A stretch of DNA of 48,283 bases from RGIG7949 sp045628845 (lineage in GTDB: Bacteria; Bacillota; Clostridia; Oscillospirales; Oscillospiraceae). The translations under genes and the position numbers were made by a program. Shown piece by piece: positions 14,543 through 20,999 of this stretch. The notes under the pieces were generated by a model that saw only the letters and a program-made list of their open reading frames with translations, had not been told where the DNA came from and ran no database searches. Every line of letters starts with the position of its first letter. Position 1 is the stretch's first letter. The stretch lies in NCBI GenBank assembly GCA_045628845.1, contig JAZQQE010000102.1:1-48283 (forward strand), given 5' to 3'.

Positions 14543-16201
14543 TTACCACGCGACCGCCATACCGGGTTCATTCCAGCTGTTGGCAGAGTCTGTAATATAG
14601 GCGGTGAATACCTCCATGTCCTCGGAGACACCGCTGAGTATCTCTACGGTATAGGCATCGGAGAGGCCCGTCACGACCGGGATGGCGCAGAAGCCCTCGG
14701 GCACGATGCCCTCGCCGAGTTCTATCGCACCCTCGAGGTCCTCACCTCTGACGAAGAGGCAGGGTCCGAGTTCCGTGTACTTGACCGACTGCGTCGGCGC
14801 GAGCACGCAGTCCTCGCTCTGCGAGCCCATGATGCTGTAAGAGCAGTACATGCCGCTCTTGATATTGTTGTCCCAGTTGTCTATCTCTATGGTCGCCGGG
14901 AAATAAGACACACCGTAGTCGCTCTGGCCCTGCATGCTCACGTTTTTCACTATGCCGGTATAGTAGAGCTCGCTGCCGGAATAGAGAACGACGTCCGCAT
15001 AAGTGCCGACGGTGACGTTCGCTACGTCCTGCCCGTCTATCTGCGCCTCGAGGAGCATGGTCGCGGTATTCGCTATGGTTATGGCGGCTCCCGCTCCGAC
15101 CTCCTCGCCCTCGACGAGCGAGCAGGCCATGACCGTACCGGATATGGGCGCCGTCGCGGAATAGCCCTCGAAGAGTAGCTGCGCGTCGTCAACGGCCTTC
15201 TGCCTCTCCTCGACTATCGCCTGCGCGGCGGCGATGTTCTCGTTGAGCCTGTCAAGCGAGTCCGTGAATTCATCGGAGTCGAGCCTCACAAGCACCTGAC
15301 CGGTGTATACGCGCAGGTAGTCCTTCATGCTGACGCTCAGCACCGTGCCCGACGCCTCCGCCTTGACGGGGGTCTGCTTTATGTATTCGAGCTCCTCGCT
15401 CTCATAGGAATACAGTATTTCACCCGTGGGGCTGATCACGGTACCGGAGGCGATCATGCCCTCGGTAAGCGTGCCGGGGTTATCCGCGACGAGCTCGGCC
15501 TCAAAAAGGAGGCCGCCCTCGGGCGTGATGCGCTCTATCATCGTGACGCTCTCGACAGTCGCAGAAAGAGTCCTCATCGTGGCGGGAACGGAGATCTCAG
15601 CCGGCATCCCGGCGTAGATCTCTCCAGCATAGGCATAGCTGAAATACTGCCTCAGGCGGAGCTTCGAATCGTCCACAAGGTTCGCGATGACCTGACCCTT
15701 GAACACGCTGTCGCCCTCACGGACGGAGCAGTCTATCAGCTTACCGGAGGCCGGCGAGCATACGTTCAGCTTCGCCTGCGACTCATAGAGCTCGCTGAGC
15801 TCCTTGTTGGCGACGTCGAGATTCTTCTGCGCGGCTTCGAGCTCTTTCATAGCCTGATCGACGACCTTCTGCGCCTCCGTGGGCTCGACGGTATAAAGCA
15901 GGTCGCCCGCCTGCACGAAGTCACCCACCTGACAACAGACCCGCTCGACGATGCCCTTCTGCGTCACGGGTACGGTCTGGCTCTCGGCGGGCTGCGTGAT
16001 GCCGCTACCCTCTATCATCTTGACGATGGAGCCTCTGTACGTCCAATCCGTCATCGCCGTCTGCGTGACCTTTTCCTTCGCAAACAGCTTTATCAGGCCG
16101 AAAACTATGGCCGCGACGACCAAAACGGCTATGACGATGCCTATTATGCGCTTTACCGTTTTCTTGTTCTTCTTTCTCGGTCTTTTGAGTGACTGTTCCA
16201 T
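14543..16201 (-). CDS. HlyD/MacA-like adaptor with duplicated lipoyl units
   Basis: I place the start at ATG 16201: an earlier in-frame ATG at 16213 lies directly on the GGAGG that serves 16201. The product is 552 residues, against about 380-420 for a typical MacA. A basic N-terminus is followed by one membrane anchor (about 15-38). The lipoyl-like GD/VG motif appears four times (GIVERVCCQVGDFVQAG, SGKLIDCSVREGDSVFKG, SGTVLSVSMKDYLRVYTG, SGTVMACSLVEGEEVGAG), each pair separated by a helical coiled-coil stretch and followed by a beta-barrel-like segment. This points to an internal duplication of the whole adaptor unit. It is first in the operon, before the ATPase and permease, and spans the wall-side space of the transporter. 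Confidence 0.85.
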   Translation of the reverse strand: MEQSLKRPRKKNKKTVKRIIGIVIAVLVVAAIVFGLIKLFAKEKVTQTAMTDWTYRGSIVKMIEGSGITQPAESQTVPVTQKGIVERVCCQVGDFVQAGDLLYTVEPTEAQKVVDQAMKELEAAQKNLDVANKELSELYESQAKLNVCSPASGKLIDCSVREGDSVFKGQVIANLVDDSKLRLRQYFSYAYAGEIYAGMPAEISVPATMRTLSATVESVTMIERITPEGGLLFEAELVADNPGTLTEGMIASGTVISPTGEILYSYESEELEYIKQTPVKAEASGTVLSVSMKDYLRVYTGQVLVRLDSDEFTDSLDRLNENIAAAQAIVEERQKAVDDAQLLFEGYSATAPISGTVMACSLVEGEEVGAGAAITIANTATMLLEAQIDGQDVANVTVGTYADVVLYSGSELYYTGIVKNVSMQGQSDYGVSYFPATIEIDNWDNNIKSGMYCSYSIMGSQSEDCVLAPTQSVKYTELGPCLFVRGEDLEGAIELGEGIVPEGFCAIPVVTGLSDAYTVEILSGVSEDMEVFTAYITDSANSWNEPGMAVAW

Positions 16202-16306
16202 TTTTTCCTCCATGCCCCCGGAGGGGAAACCGTATCGTTAGGGACTATTTGATGTCATGTATTATATATGACGTATAAATCGGCGTATATGTTCCATCCA
16301 TACATC

Positions 16307-16334
16307 TTGATTATACCACATATCGTGGTATACT
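16307..16334 (+). promoter_or_regulatory. Promoter with internal palindrome for the ChrA-like pair
   Basis: TTGATT (16307-16312), a 16-nt spacer and TATACT (16329-16334). A perfect TATACCAC-atatc-GTGGTATA inverted repeat (16312-16332) fills the spacer and overlaps the -10, an operator position that would block RNA polymerase. The divergent adaptor gene has only a weak TATAAT (16261-16266) on the other strand, so the same operator could act on both. Confidence 0.7.
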
Positions 16335-16363
16335 TTCTATATTAAATACAAGGAAGATGCATT

Positions 16364-16954
16364 TTGGAAGGTAAAAAACAGACAAAAATAGTTCGCCTGC
16401 TGCTGATTTTTTTGGCTGCCTTCAAAATGGGCGCCATAACCTTCGGCGGCGGGCTTGCCATGATACCCGTCATAGAGCACGAATACTGCGACAGGCGCGG
16501 ATGGGTCTCAAAGGACGAGATAGGCGATATCACGGCAGTCGCACAGACTCTGCCCGGCATGATAGCCGTCAACGCGAGCATGCTCACGGCGTACCGCGCC
16601 GCAGGTACCGCAGCAGCAATAACAGCGGGTATCGGATGCGTCCTTCCGAGCCTTATCATTCTCTGCATCGTCGCGGTGTTCTACAACGCTTTTGTTGAAA
16701 ACCCCTTCGTGCGCGGAGCTCTGCGGGGAGTCTCCGGCGCGGTCATCGCACTTTTCGTCAAGTCACTCATAAAGATGATAAAAAGCGGCGTAGTCGATAT
16801 CCCGTCGGCAATTCTTTTCATCGCCGCGGCGGTGCTCGTATTCGTCTTCCCGTCGCTGAACGTCATCTACGTCATCCTCGGCGGAGGCCTCATCGGTTTC
16901 GTCGTGTACTACCTCATAATGAAGCGCGGAAGGGGGCCGAAGGCAGATGGCTGA
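16364..16954 (+). CDS. Chromate-transporter family protein, half-size copy 1
   Basis: This 196-residue protein starts at TTG 16364, eight nt after AAGGAAG; the nearby ATG at 16357 is out of frame and hits a stop. It has the CHR (ChrA) domain: FKMGAITFGGGLAMIPVIEHE near 20-40 with its FGGG signature, then QTLPGMIAVNAS near 65-76, and four to six hydrophobic helices. Full-length ChrA has two such halves in one chain; Firmicutes often encode them as two short genes, as here. It overlaps the next gene by 8 nt. CHR proteins export chromate in proteobacteria, but the short pairs in gut Clostridia have no shown substrate. The promoter carries an operator-like palindrome. Confidence 0.9.
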   Translation: MEGKKQTKIVRLLLIFLAAFKMGAITFGGGLAMIPVIEHEYCDRRGWVSKDEIGDITAVAQTLPGMIAVNASMLTAYRAAGTAAAITAGIGCVLPSLIILCIVAVFYNAFVENPFVRGALRGVSGAVIALFVKSLIKMIKSGVVDIPSAILFIAAAVLVFVFPSLNVIYVILGGGLIGFVVYYLIMKRGRGPKADG

Positions 16955-17501
16955 GCTTCTAACCCTCTTCTGGATATTCTGCAAGATAGGCCTCTTCACG
17001 ATAGGCGGAGGCATGGCGATGCTGCCCCTCATCCAGCAGGAGCTCGTCAGGCGCGGGCTCATGACTCTCGCGGAGTCCATCGACATGGTCGCCATATCAC
17101 AGATGACGCCCGGCCCGTTCGCCGCCAACTGCGCGACCTTCGTCGGCATGAAGCTGTACGGAATACCCGGCGCTGTCGCGGCGACAGCAGGCGTGGCTCT
17201 CCCGTCGATAGTGATATGCCTGCTCGTATCACGCTGGTTCTTCAAGTTCAACGGCTCACCCGCCATCAAATCAGTTTTGTCGGGTATCAAACCCATAGTC
17301 GCAGCGCTCGTCCTCTCCGGACTCGTCTCGGTTGCCGCGTCTGCGCTCTTCCCCGGCGGCTTCGCCTTCTCCATCGCGGCGCTCGATATCCCCGTTCTCG
17401 TCATCGCCGCCCTGCTGTCGGTTTTGATGCTGAAAACGAAAATTAGCCCCGCTCTGCTCGTCGTCGGAGCCGGGGTCTTTGGCGCGATATTCCTGCGATG
17501 A
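16947..17501 (+). CDS. Chromate-transporter family protein, half-size copy 2
   Basis: This 184-residue second CHR half overlaps the first by 8 nt, so the two are translationally coupled. It repeats the same motifs: FCKIGLFTIGGGMAMLPLIQQE near 10-31 and SQMTPGPFAANCATF near 51-65, and has several membrane helices ending with VVGAGVFGAIFL. The two halves probably insert with opposite topology and work as a heterodimer, as proposed for other short CHR pairs. It is the last gene of the unit, closed by a terminator at 17537-17570. Confidence 0.9.
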   Translation: MAELLTLFWIFCKIGLFTIGGGMAMLPLIQQELVRRGLMTLAESIDMVAISQMTPGPFAANCATFVGMKLYGIPGAVAATAGVALPSIVICLLVSRWFFKFNGSPAIKSVLSGIKPIVAALVLSGLVSVAASALFPGGFAFSIAALDIPVLVIAALLSVLMLKTKISPALLVVGAGVFGAIFLR

Positions 17502-17536
17502 GACGTGTTTTGTATTATGTAAACCTATTTGCGGAT

Positions 17537-17570
17537 AAAAAAGCTCACGCCATCAGGCGTGAGCTTTTAT
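17537..17570. terminator. Bidirectional terminator between ChrA pair and CD1247-like gene
   Basis: A GCTCACGCC-ATCA-GGCGTGAGC stem with an A-run before and T-run after (17537-17570). It is placed between convergent genes and serves both. Confidence 0.9.
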
Positions 17571-17577
17571 TACTTGA

Positions 17578-18069
17578 TCAGTCTTCGTGATGGTGGTGGC
17601 AGCCGCAGTCGCACTCTTCCTCGTCGTCGTCGAAGTCGAATTCGAGGATCTCGCCGCACTTCGGGCACTTGATGGAATCGAGGCAGATGACGTCCTCGTC
17701 AACGGTGAACTCGCTGTCGCAGGAGGGGCACTTTATCTCGAAGAACAGGGGCTCTCCGTCGTCCTCGCAGCAGCAGTCGTCGTCATCGTCGCAGCAGCAG
17801 CAGTCGTCGTCATCGTCGCAGCAGCAGCACTCGTCGTCATCCTCGCAGCACTCATCGAGGAAATCCTCGACGTCGGCGAGATCGTCGGAGAGCTGGTCGA
17901 TCTCTTCGGCGAGATCGAGGGAATTCTCATTGAGGTCGTCGAGCTCGAGGGCGATGTCCTCAAGGATGTCGGCCATAACGGTCAGAAGCTTGCCGGTATT
18001 GTCTTCGGTGTCTATCTTCATGCCCTCCATGAGGCCTTTCAGATAAGCAACTCTTTCGGAAATGTTCAT
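17578..18069 (-). CDS. CD1247-like acidic, cysteine-rich protein with zinc ribbon
   Basis: This 163-residue protein starts at ATG 18069 behind AGGAGG. Residues 1-70 are helical (ERVAYLKGLMEGM, then an acidic coiled region), matching the N-terminal domain named after Clostridioides difficile CD1247, which also lies near efp. Next comes an unusual tract of alternating Cys and Asp runs (four CCC/CCCC blocks, about 72-100). A zinc ribbon follows (CPSC at about 113-116 and CPKC at about 134-137), and the protein ends in CDCGCHHHHED. It has about 20 cysteines in all, so a metal-binding or metal-storing role is likely but unproven. It lies 31 nt after efp on the same strand and ends at a terminator, so it is co-transcribed with efp. 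Confidence 0.8.
   Translation of the reverse strand: MNISERVAYLKGLMEGMKIDTEDNTGKLLTVMADILEDIALELDDLNENSLDLAEEIDQLSDDLADVEDFLDECCEDDDECCCCDDDDDCCCCDDDDDCCCEDDGEPLFFEIKCPSCDSEFTVDEDVICLDSIKCPKCGEILEFDFDDDEEECDCGCHHHHED
17767..17855 (-). repeat. Imperfect tandem repeat encoding the Cys/Asp runs
   Basis: Three units of CAGCAGCAG-TCGTCGTCATCGTCG type (24-27 nt each) lie within the CD1247-like gene. They encode the alternating Cys and Asp blocks and could change copy number by slippage in frame. Confidence 0.75.
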
Positions 18070-18100
18070 AACTAACCTCCTGTTAGTGATTCAGCGGTCA

Positions 18101-18664
18101 TCAGCCCTTGCTGCGTCCGAGATACTCGCCGGAACGGGTGTCGATCTGGATCTTGTCACCGGGGTTGATGAACAGAGGCACCTTGACCTCGGCACCGGTC
18201 TCGAGGATGGCGGGCTTGGTGGCGTTGGTGGCGGTGTTGCCGGCAAAGCCGGGGTCGGTCTGGGCGACTTCGAGGTCCACGAAGCTCGGGGGCTCGACGC
18301 CGAAAATGACGCCCTTGTAGCTCATGATCTTGCAGATGGTGTTCTCCTTGACGAAGCGGAAGGCGTCGCCGAGGTGCGCGCTGTCAATCGGGGTGAGATC
18401 GTAGGTCTCGGTATCCATGAAGTAGTACAGATCACCGTCGGAATAGCTGTACTCCATCTCACGGCGTTCGATATAGGCGTTTTCAAACTTGTCGTTGGGG
18501 TTGAAGGTAGTTTCGGTAACGGCACCGGTTATAACGTTGCGCATCTTGGTACGGACGAACGCAGCGCCCTTTCCGGGCTTGACGTGCTGGAATTCGATGA
18601 CCTGCATGACGTTTCCGTCCATGTCAAAGGTAACACCGTTTCTGAAATCACCGGCTGTAAGCAT
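18101..18664 (-). CDS. efp: Translation elongation factor P
   Basis: This 187-residue protein starts at ATG 18664 (MLTAGDFRNGVTF) behind GAGAGGAGA; the upstream extension in the open frame is not needed. The three beta-barrel domains of EF-P are in order: KOW-like domain I with the tip HVKPGKGAAFVRT near residues 27-39, domain II, and the OB-fold domain III with the signature GAEVKVPLFINPGDKIQIDT near the end. EF-P relieves ribosome stalling at consecutive prolines. The modified tip residue is Lys32 in PGKG; I see no EpmA-type modification gene nearby. Its neighbours, an Xaa-Pro peptidase upstream and the CD1247-like gene downstream, match the usual Firmicutes context. Confidence 0.97.
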   Translation of the reverse strand: MLTAGDFRNGVTFDMDGNVMQVIEFQHVKPGKGAAFVRTKMRNVITGAVTETTFNPNDKFENAYIERREMEYSYSDGDLYYFMDTETYDLTPIDSAHLGDAFRFVKENTICKIMSYKGVIFGVEPPSFVDLEVAQTDPGFAGNTATNATKPAILETGAEVKVPLFINPGDKIQIDTRSGEYLGRSKG

Positions 18665-18705
18665 AAAAGAGTCTCCTCTCAATAGAATATAATTTAACCC
18701 GAAAT

Positions 18706-18734
18706 ATTATATATTATAATGTCTTTTTTTGCAA
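18706..18734 (-). promoter_or_regulatory. Promoter of efp
   Basis: On the minus strand TTGCAA (18729-18734), a 17-nt spacer and TATAAT (18706-18711), in the AT-rich 94-nt gap between the peptidase gene and efp. efp can thus be expressed without the peptidase gene. Confidence 0.7.
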
Positions 18735-18758
18735 GATTTTTATTTGTCTGCGGGGATA

Positions 18759-19820
18759 TTAAAGGATGATGAGCTCCTTGGGAGCCTTCGTGATGTCCGT
18801 GCAGCCCTTTTCATCGAGCACGATAACGTCCTCTATGCGGACTCCGAAGCGGCCGGGCAGGTATATTCCCGGCTCTGCGGAGATGACCGCGCCCGCGGGC
18901 AGAGGCTCGTTATTGGTCGGAGTGGCATTAGGAGGCTCATGGATATCAAGGCCGAGGCTGTGGCCGAAGCTGTGGCCGAAATATTCACCGTAGCCCGCGG
19001 CGGCAATGACGTCGCGCGCAGCCTTGTCGACGTCGTGCCCTGTCACACCTGCGGCCGCGGCGGCGATGCCGGCAAGCTGGGCCTCGAGGACCACGGAATA
19101 GACCTTGCGCATCTCGTCCGAGGGCTCACCTATCGCGACAGTCCTCGTCATGTCGGAGCAGTAGCCGTTGAGGAGGCAGCCGAAGTCCATCGTGAGGAAA
19201 TCGCCCTTTTTGATGACCTTGTCGCCCGGAACGCCGTGCGGCATGCTGCTCTTCTCGCCCGTCACGACTATCGGCTCGAAGGAGACGTTCTCCGCGCCGA
19301 GCTTCAGCATATCGTAAACGAGCTCCGCGGCGACCTCGCGCTCGGTCATGCCCGGCTTGATGAAGCCGAGGATCTTATCGAAAGCCTTTTCCGCGAGGCG
19401 CTGGGCCGCGATGAGGCACTCGACCTCCTGCGGCTGCTTCACGGCGCGCAGGCCTGCCATGAGGCCGTTCTGCGGGATGAGCTCAGCATTTATCTTATCC
19501 TTCATGCGGGCAAATTCGGCGCAGGAGACGTATTCATCCTCAAAGGCGACCTTCTGTATATTCTCGGCCTTGAGGACGTCGTTCACCTGACCGAACCAGT
19601 CGAGCTTATTCGTCACGAGCTCGACCTTCGCGCCCGTTATGGCCTTCTCCGCTGCCTCGACGTATCTCGAATCGACGAAAAAGTGAGCGGACTTTTTCGT
19701 TACGAGCACGGTGCCCTCGGTGGAAGGGAACCCCGTCGCGTATCTGCGGTTGGTCGGGCTGATGAGCAGTATCGCATCGAAGTCCGTCAGTGCGGCGGTG
19801 ATGCGCTTTATATTATCCAT
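18759..19820 (-). CDS. Xaa-Pro aminopeptidase/dipeptidase, M24 family (YqhT-like)
   Basis: This 353-residue protein starts at ATG 19820 behind GAGGTG; the frame extends 16 codons further upstream without a ribosome site. A creatinase-like N-domain spans about 1-125. The pita-bread catalytic domain follows with all five metal ligands visible: Asp in LTMDFGCLLNG, Asp in CSDMTRT, His in GHSFGHSLGLDIHE, Glu in ISAEPGIYLPG and Glu in VRIEDVIVLDEKG. Enzymes of this kind remove N-terminal residues before proline, usually with two Mn or Co ions, in the cytoplasm. It lies directly upstream of efp, as in Bacillus yqhT-efp; both act on proline-containing proteins. Confidence 0.93.
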   Translation of the reverse strand: MDNIKRITAALTDFDAILLISPTNRRYATGFPSTEGTVLVTKKSAHFFVDSRYVEAAEKAITGAKVELVTNKLDWFGQVNDVLKAENIQKVAFEDEYVSCAEFARMKDKINAELIPQNGLMAGLRAVKQPQEVECLIAAQRLAEKAFDKILGFIKPGMTEREVAAELVYDMLKLGAENVSFEPIVVTGEKSSMPHGVPGDKVIKKGDFLTMDFGCLLNGYCSDMTRTVAIGEPSDEMRKVYSVVLEAQLAGIAAAAAGVTGHDVDKAARDVIAAAGYGEYFGHSFGHSLGLDIHEPPNATPTNNEPLPAGAVISAEPGIYLPGRFGVRIEDVIVLDEKGCTDITKAPKELIIL

Positions 19821-19888
19821 TATCTGCACCTCACAAATAACGCGGGACGACTCTGCATAAAATAGCATCGGCGCACGGCGTTTTTTTC

Positions 19889-19917
19889 ATTATAACACCG
19901 CGGCGCGGCTTTGTCCA
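19889..19917 (-). promoter_or_regulatory. Promoter of the Xaa-Pro peptidase gene
   Basis: On the minus strand TGGACA (19912-19917), a 17-nt spacer and TATAAT (19889-19894). It abuts the ribosome site of the plus-strand gene at 19933, whose own promoter I cannot see. Confidence 0.75.
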
Positions 19918-19932
19918 CAGGAGGAAAGCGTT

Positions 19933-20649
19933 ATGGAGCTGTATCTTGCCGTCCGGCCGGACGAACTGTCACGAGCTCTCAGGTGGGGGATCACGCCAGT
20001 CCATCTCGCATACCGTCTCGTCAGCGGAGCACTCCTGCGCGACGCGGCGTTCAGCGCAAGCGGCGGCATAATGGCTCTGCGCGTGGGAGAAGGCTGCGGG
20101 GCGGAAGCTGCCTCAGCGGTACTGCGGGAATGCCGAACGCGCGGCTTCCGCGGCATTTTGCTCGAGGCTGAAGCGGGCACTTCCCTCTTCCCTCTCGCTG
20201 CCGCGCTCGCGGAAGAAACGACGGTTTGGTACGGCACCGGCGGGAGACGCTTCGGCGCGGCAGTCGCGACAGACGTATGCTCCGGGAGCTTTTCCGCCTC
20301 CGTGCGCGCGAGCGCGGGAAATGCGCCGTACAACGCCATTGCCGACGTTGAGATATTGAGGCGTGTCTATACTCCGCCGTGCCCTGACGGACGTTCACGC
20401 GCCGTCAGCCGCGCTGAGGCTGAGAAGCTCATTCGCATGGCGGGAAGCAGCTTTTCGCGCGGGCTATGCACAAACTATACGCTGTTCTTTTCCGGCGGCA
20501 GGCCGCATTTCATGCTGTCCGACGACCCCGCCTCTGTTGCGGCAAAGCTCGCAGCCCTGCGCGCTGCGGGGCTCGGCGGCGCCGTGCTGATGTATTCGGA
20601 AACAACGCCCGAGATCCTGCGCACCGCGCTCAACGCCGTCCGGAAATGA
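19933..20649 (+). CDS. Hypothetical protein, possible TIM-barrel fragment
   Basis: This 238-residue protein starts at ATG 19933 behind AGGAGG. I do not recognise the family. It is rich in Ala, Arg and Gly, has no signal peptide and no membrane helix. Alternating strand-helix patterns (GIMALRVG, then a helix, then FRGILLEAE; later GLGGAVLMYSE before the last helix) resemble half of an alpha/beta barrel, and the closing GGAVLMYS is reminiscent of the last strand of GH18-like barrels, but no catalytic motif is evident. It is an isolated plus-strand gene between minus-strand operons, ending at a terminator shared with rpsU. It is probably real because of its strong ribosome site, full codon use and clean terminator. 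Confidence 0.7.
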   Translation: MELYLAVRPDELSRALRWGITPVHLAYRLVSGALLRDAAFSASGGIMALRVGEGCGAEAASAVLRECRTRGFRGILLEAEAGTSLFPLAAALAEETTVWYGTGGRRFGAAVATDVCSGSFSASVRASAGNAPYNAIADVEILRRVYTPPCPDGRSRAVSRAEAEKLIRMAGSSFSRGLCTNYTLFFSGGRPHFMLSDDPASVAAKLAALRAAGLGGAVLMYSETTPEILRTALNAVRK

Positions 20650-20678
20650 AAAGCAGACGGCTTTCGCCGTCTGCTTTC
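20649..20678. terminator. Bidirectional terminator between hypothetical gene and rpsU
   Basis: A GCAGACGGC-TTTC-GCCGTCTGC stem with A4 before and T3 after, starting right at the stop codon of the plus-strand gene. In the minus direction it ends rpsU with a T4 tract. Confidence 0.85.
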
Positions 20679-20688
20679 GATTTGAGAA

Positions 20689-20874
20689 TCAATAGTATCT
20701 CTTGTTCTTATTTTTTCTGGCCGCTTCGGATTTCTTACGGCGCTTCACGCTGGGGCTCTGGTAGTACTCCTTCTTTCTGAGATCAGAAAGAACACCGGCC
20801 TTGGCACAGTTGCGCTTGAATCTCTTGAGAGCGCTGTCCAGCGATTCGTTTTCTTTAACTCTAACTTCCGACAC
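20689..20874 (-). CDS. rpsU: Ribosomal protein bS21
   Basis: This 61-residue protein starts at GTG 20874, six nt after GGGAGGG. The bS21 pattern is complete: VRVKENESLDSALKRFKRNCAKAG, then the basic C-terminal region (RKKEYYQSPSVKRRKKSEAARK). bS21 binds near the anti-Shine-Dalgarno end of 16S rRNA and helps initiation in the small subunit. It has its own perfect-consensus promoter (20939-20967), so it does not depend on leuS upstream. Confidence 0.97.
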   Translation of the reverse strand: MSEVRVKENESLDSALKRFKRNCAKAGVLSDLRKKEYYQSPSVKRRKKSEAARKNKNKRYY

Positions 20875-20938
20875 TTGTTTCCCTCCCTCCGAGGCGCCCG
20901 AAGACGCTAAGGGCCTTTATAGAGGCTTTACTCGCGTT

Positions 20939-20967
20939 ATTATAATCTACGAGGCCCGTATTGTCAA
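20939..20967 (-). promoter_or_regulatory. Perfect consensus promoter of rpsU
   Basis: On the minus strand TTGACA (20962-20967), a 17-nt spacer and TATAAT (20939-20944). Both hexamers and the spacing are ideal, fitting the high output needed for a ribosomal protein. No terminator is seen between the leuS stop (21000) and this promoter, so leuS transcripts may read into it. Confidence 0.92.
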
Positions 20968-20999
20968 GTTATTTAATGTGAACATTTGCCGCTGCGCGG

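Noticed and set aside
12627..16201. MacAB operon as the exporter of the GG-leader protein
   Set aside because: The ATPase and permease lack a C39 peptidase domain, and the genes are 11 kb away on the other strand.
17767..17855. CRISPR-like or intergenic repeat array
   Set aside because: The repeat is in frame inside a gene, has trinucleotide character and has no unique spacers.
17587..18075. 162-residue hydrophobic plus-strand ORF opposite the CD1247-like gene
   Set aside because: The Cys/Asp codon runs read as Ala/Val on the other strand, giving false membrane helices.
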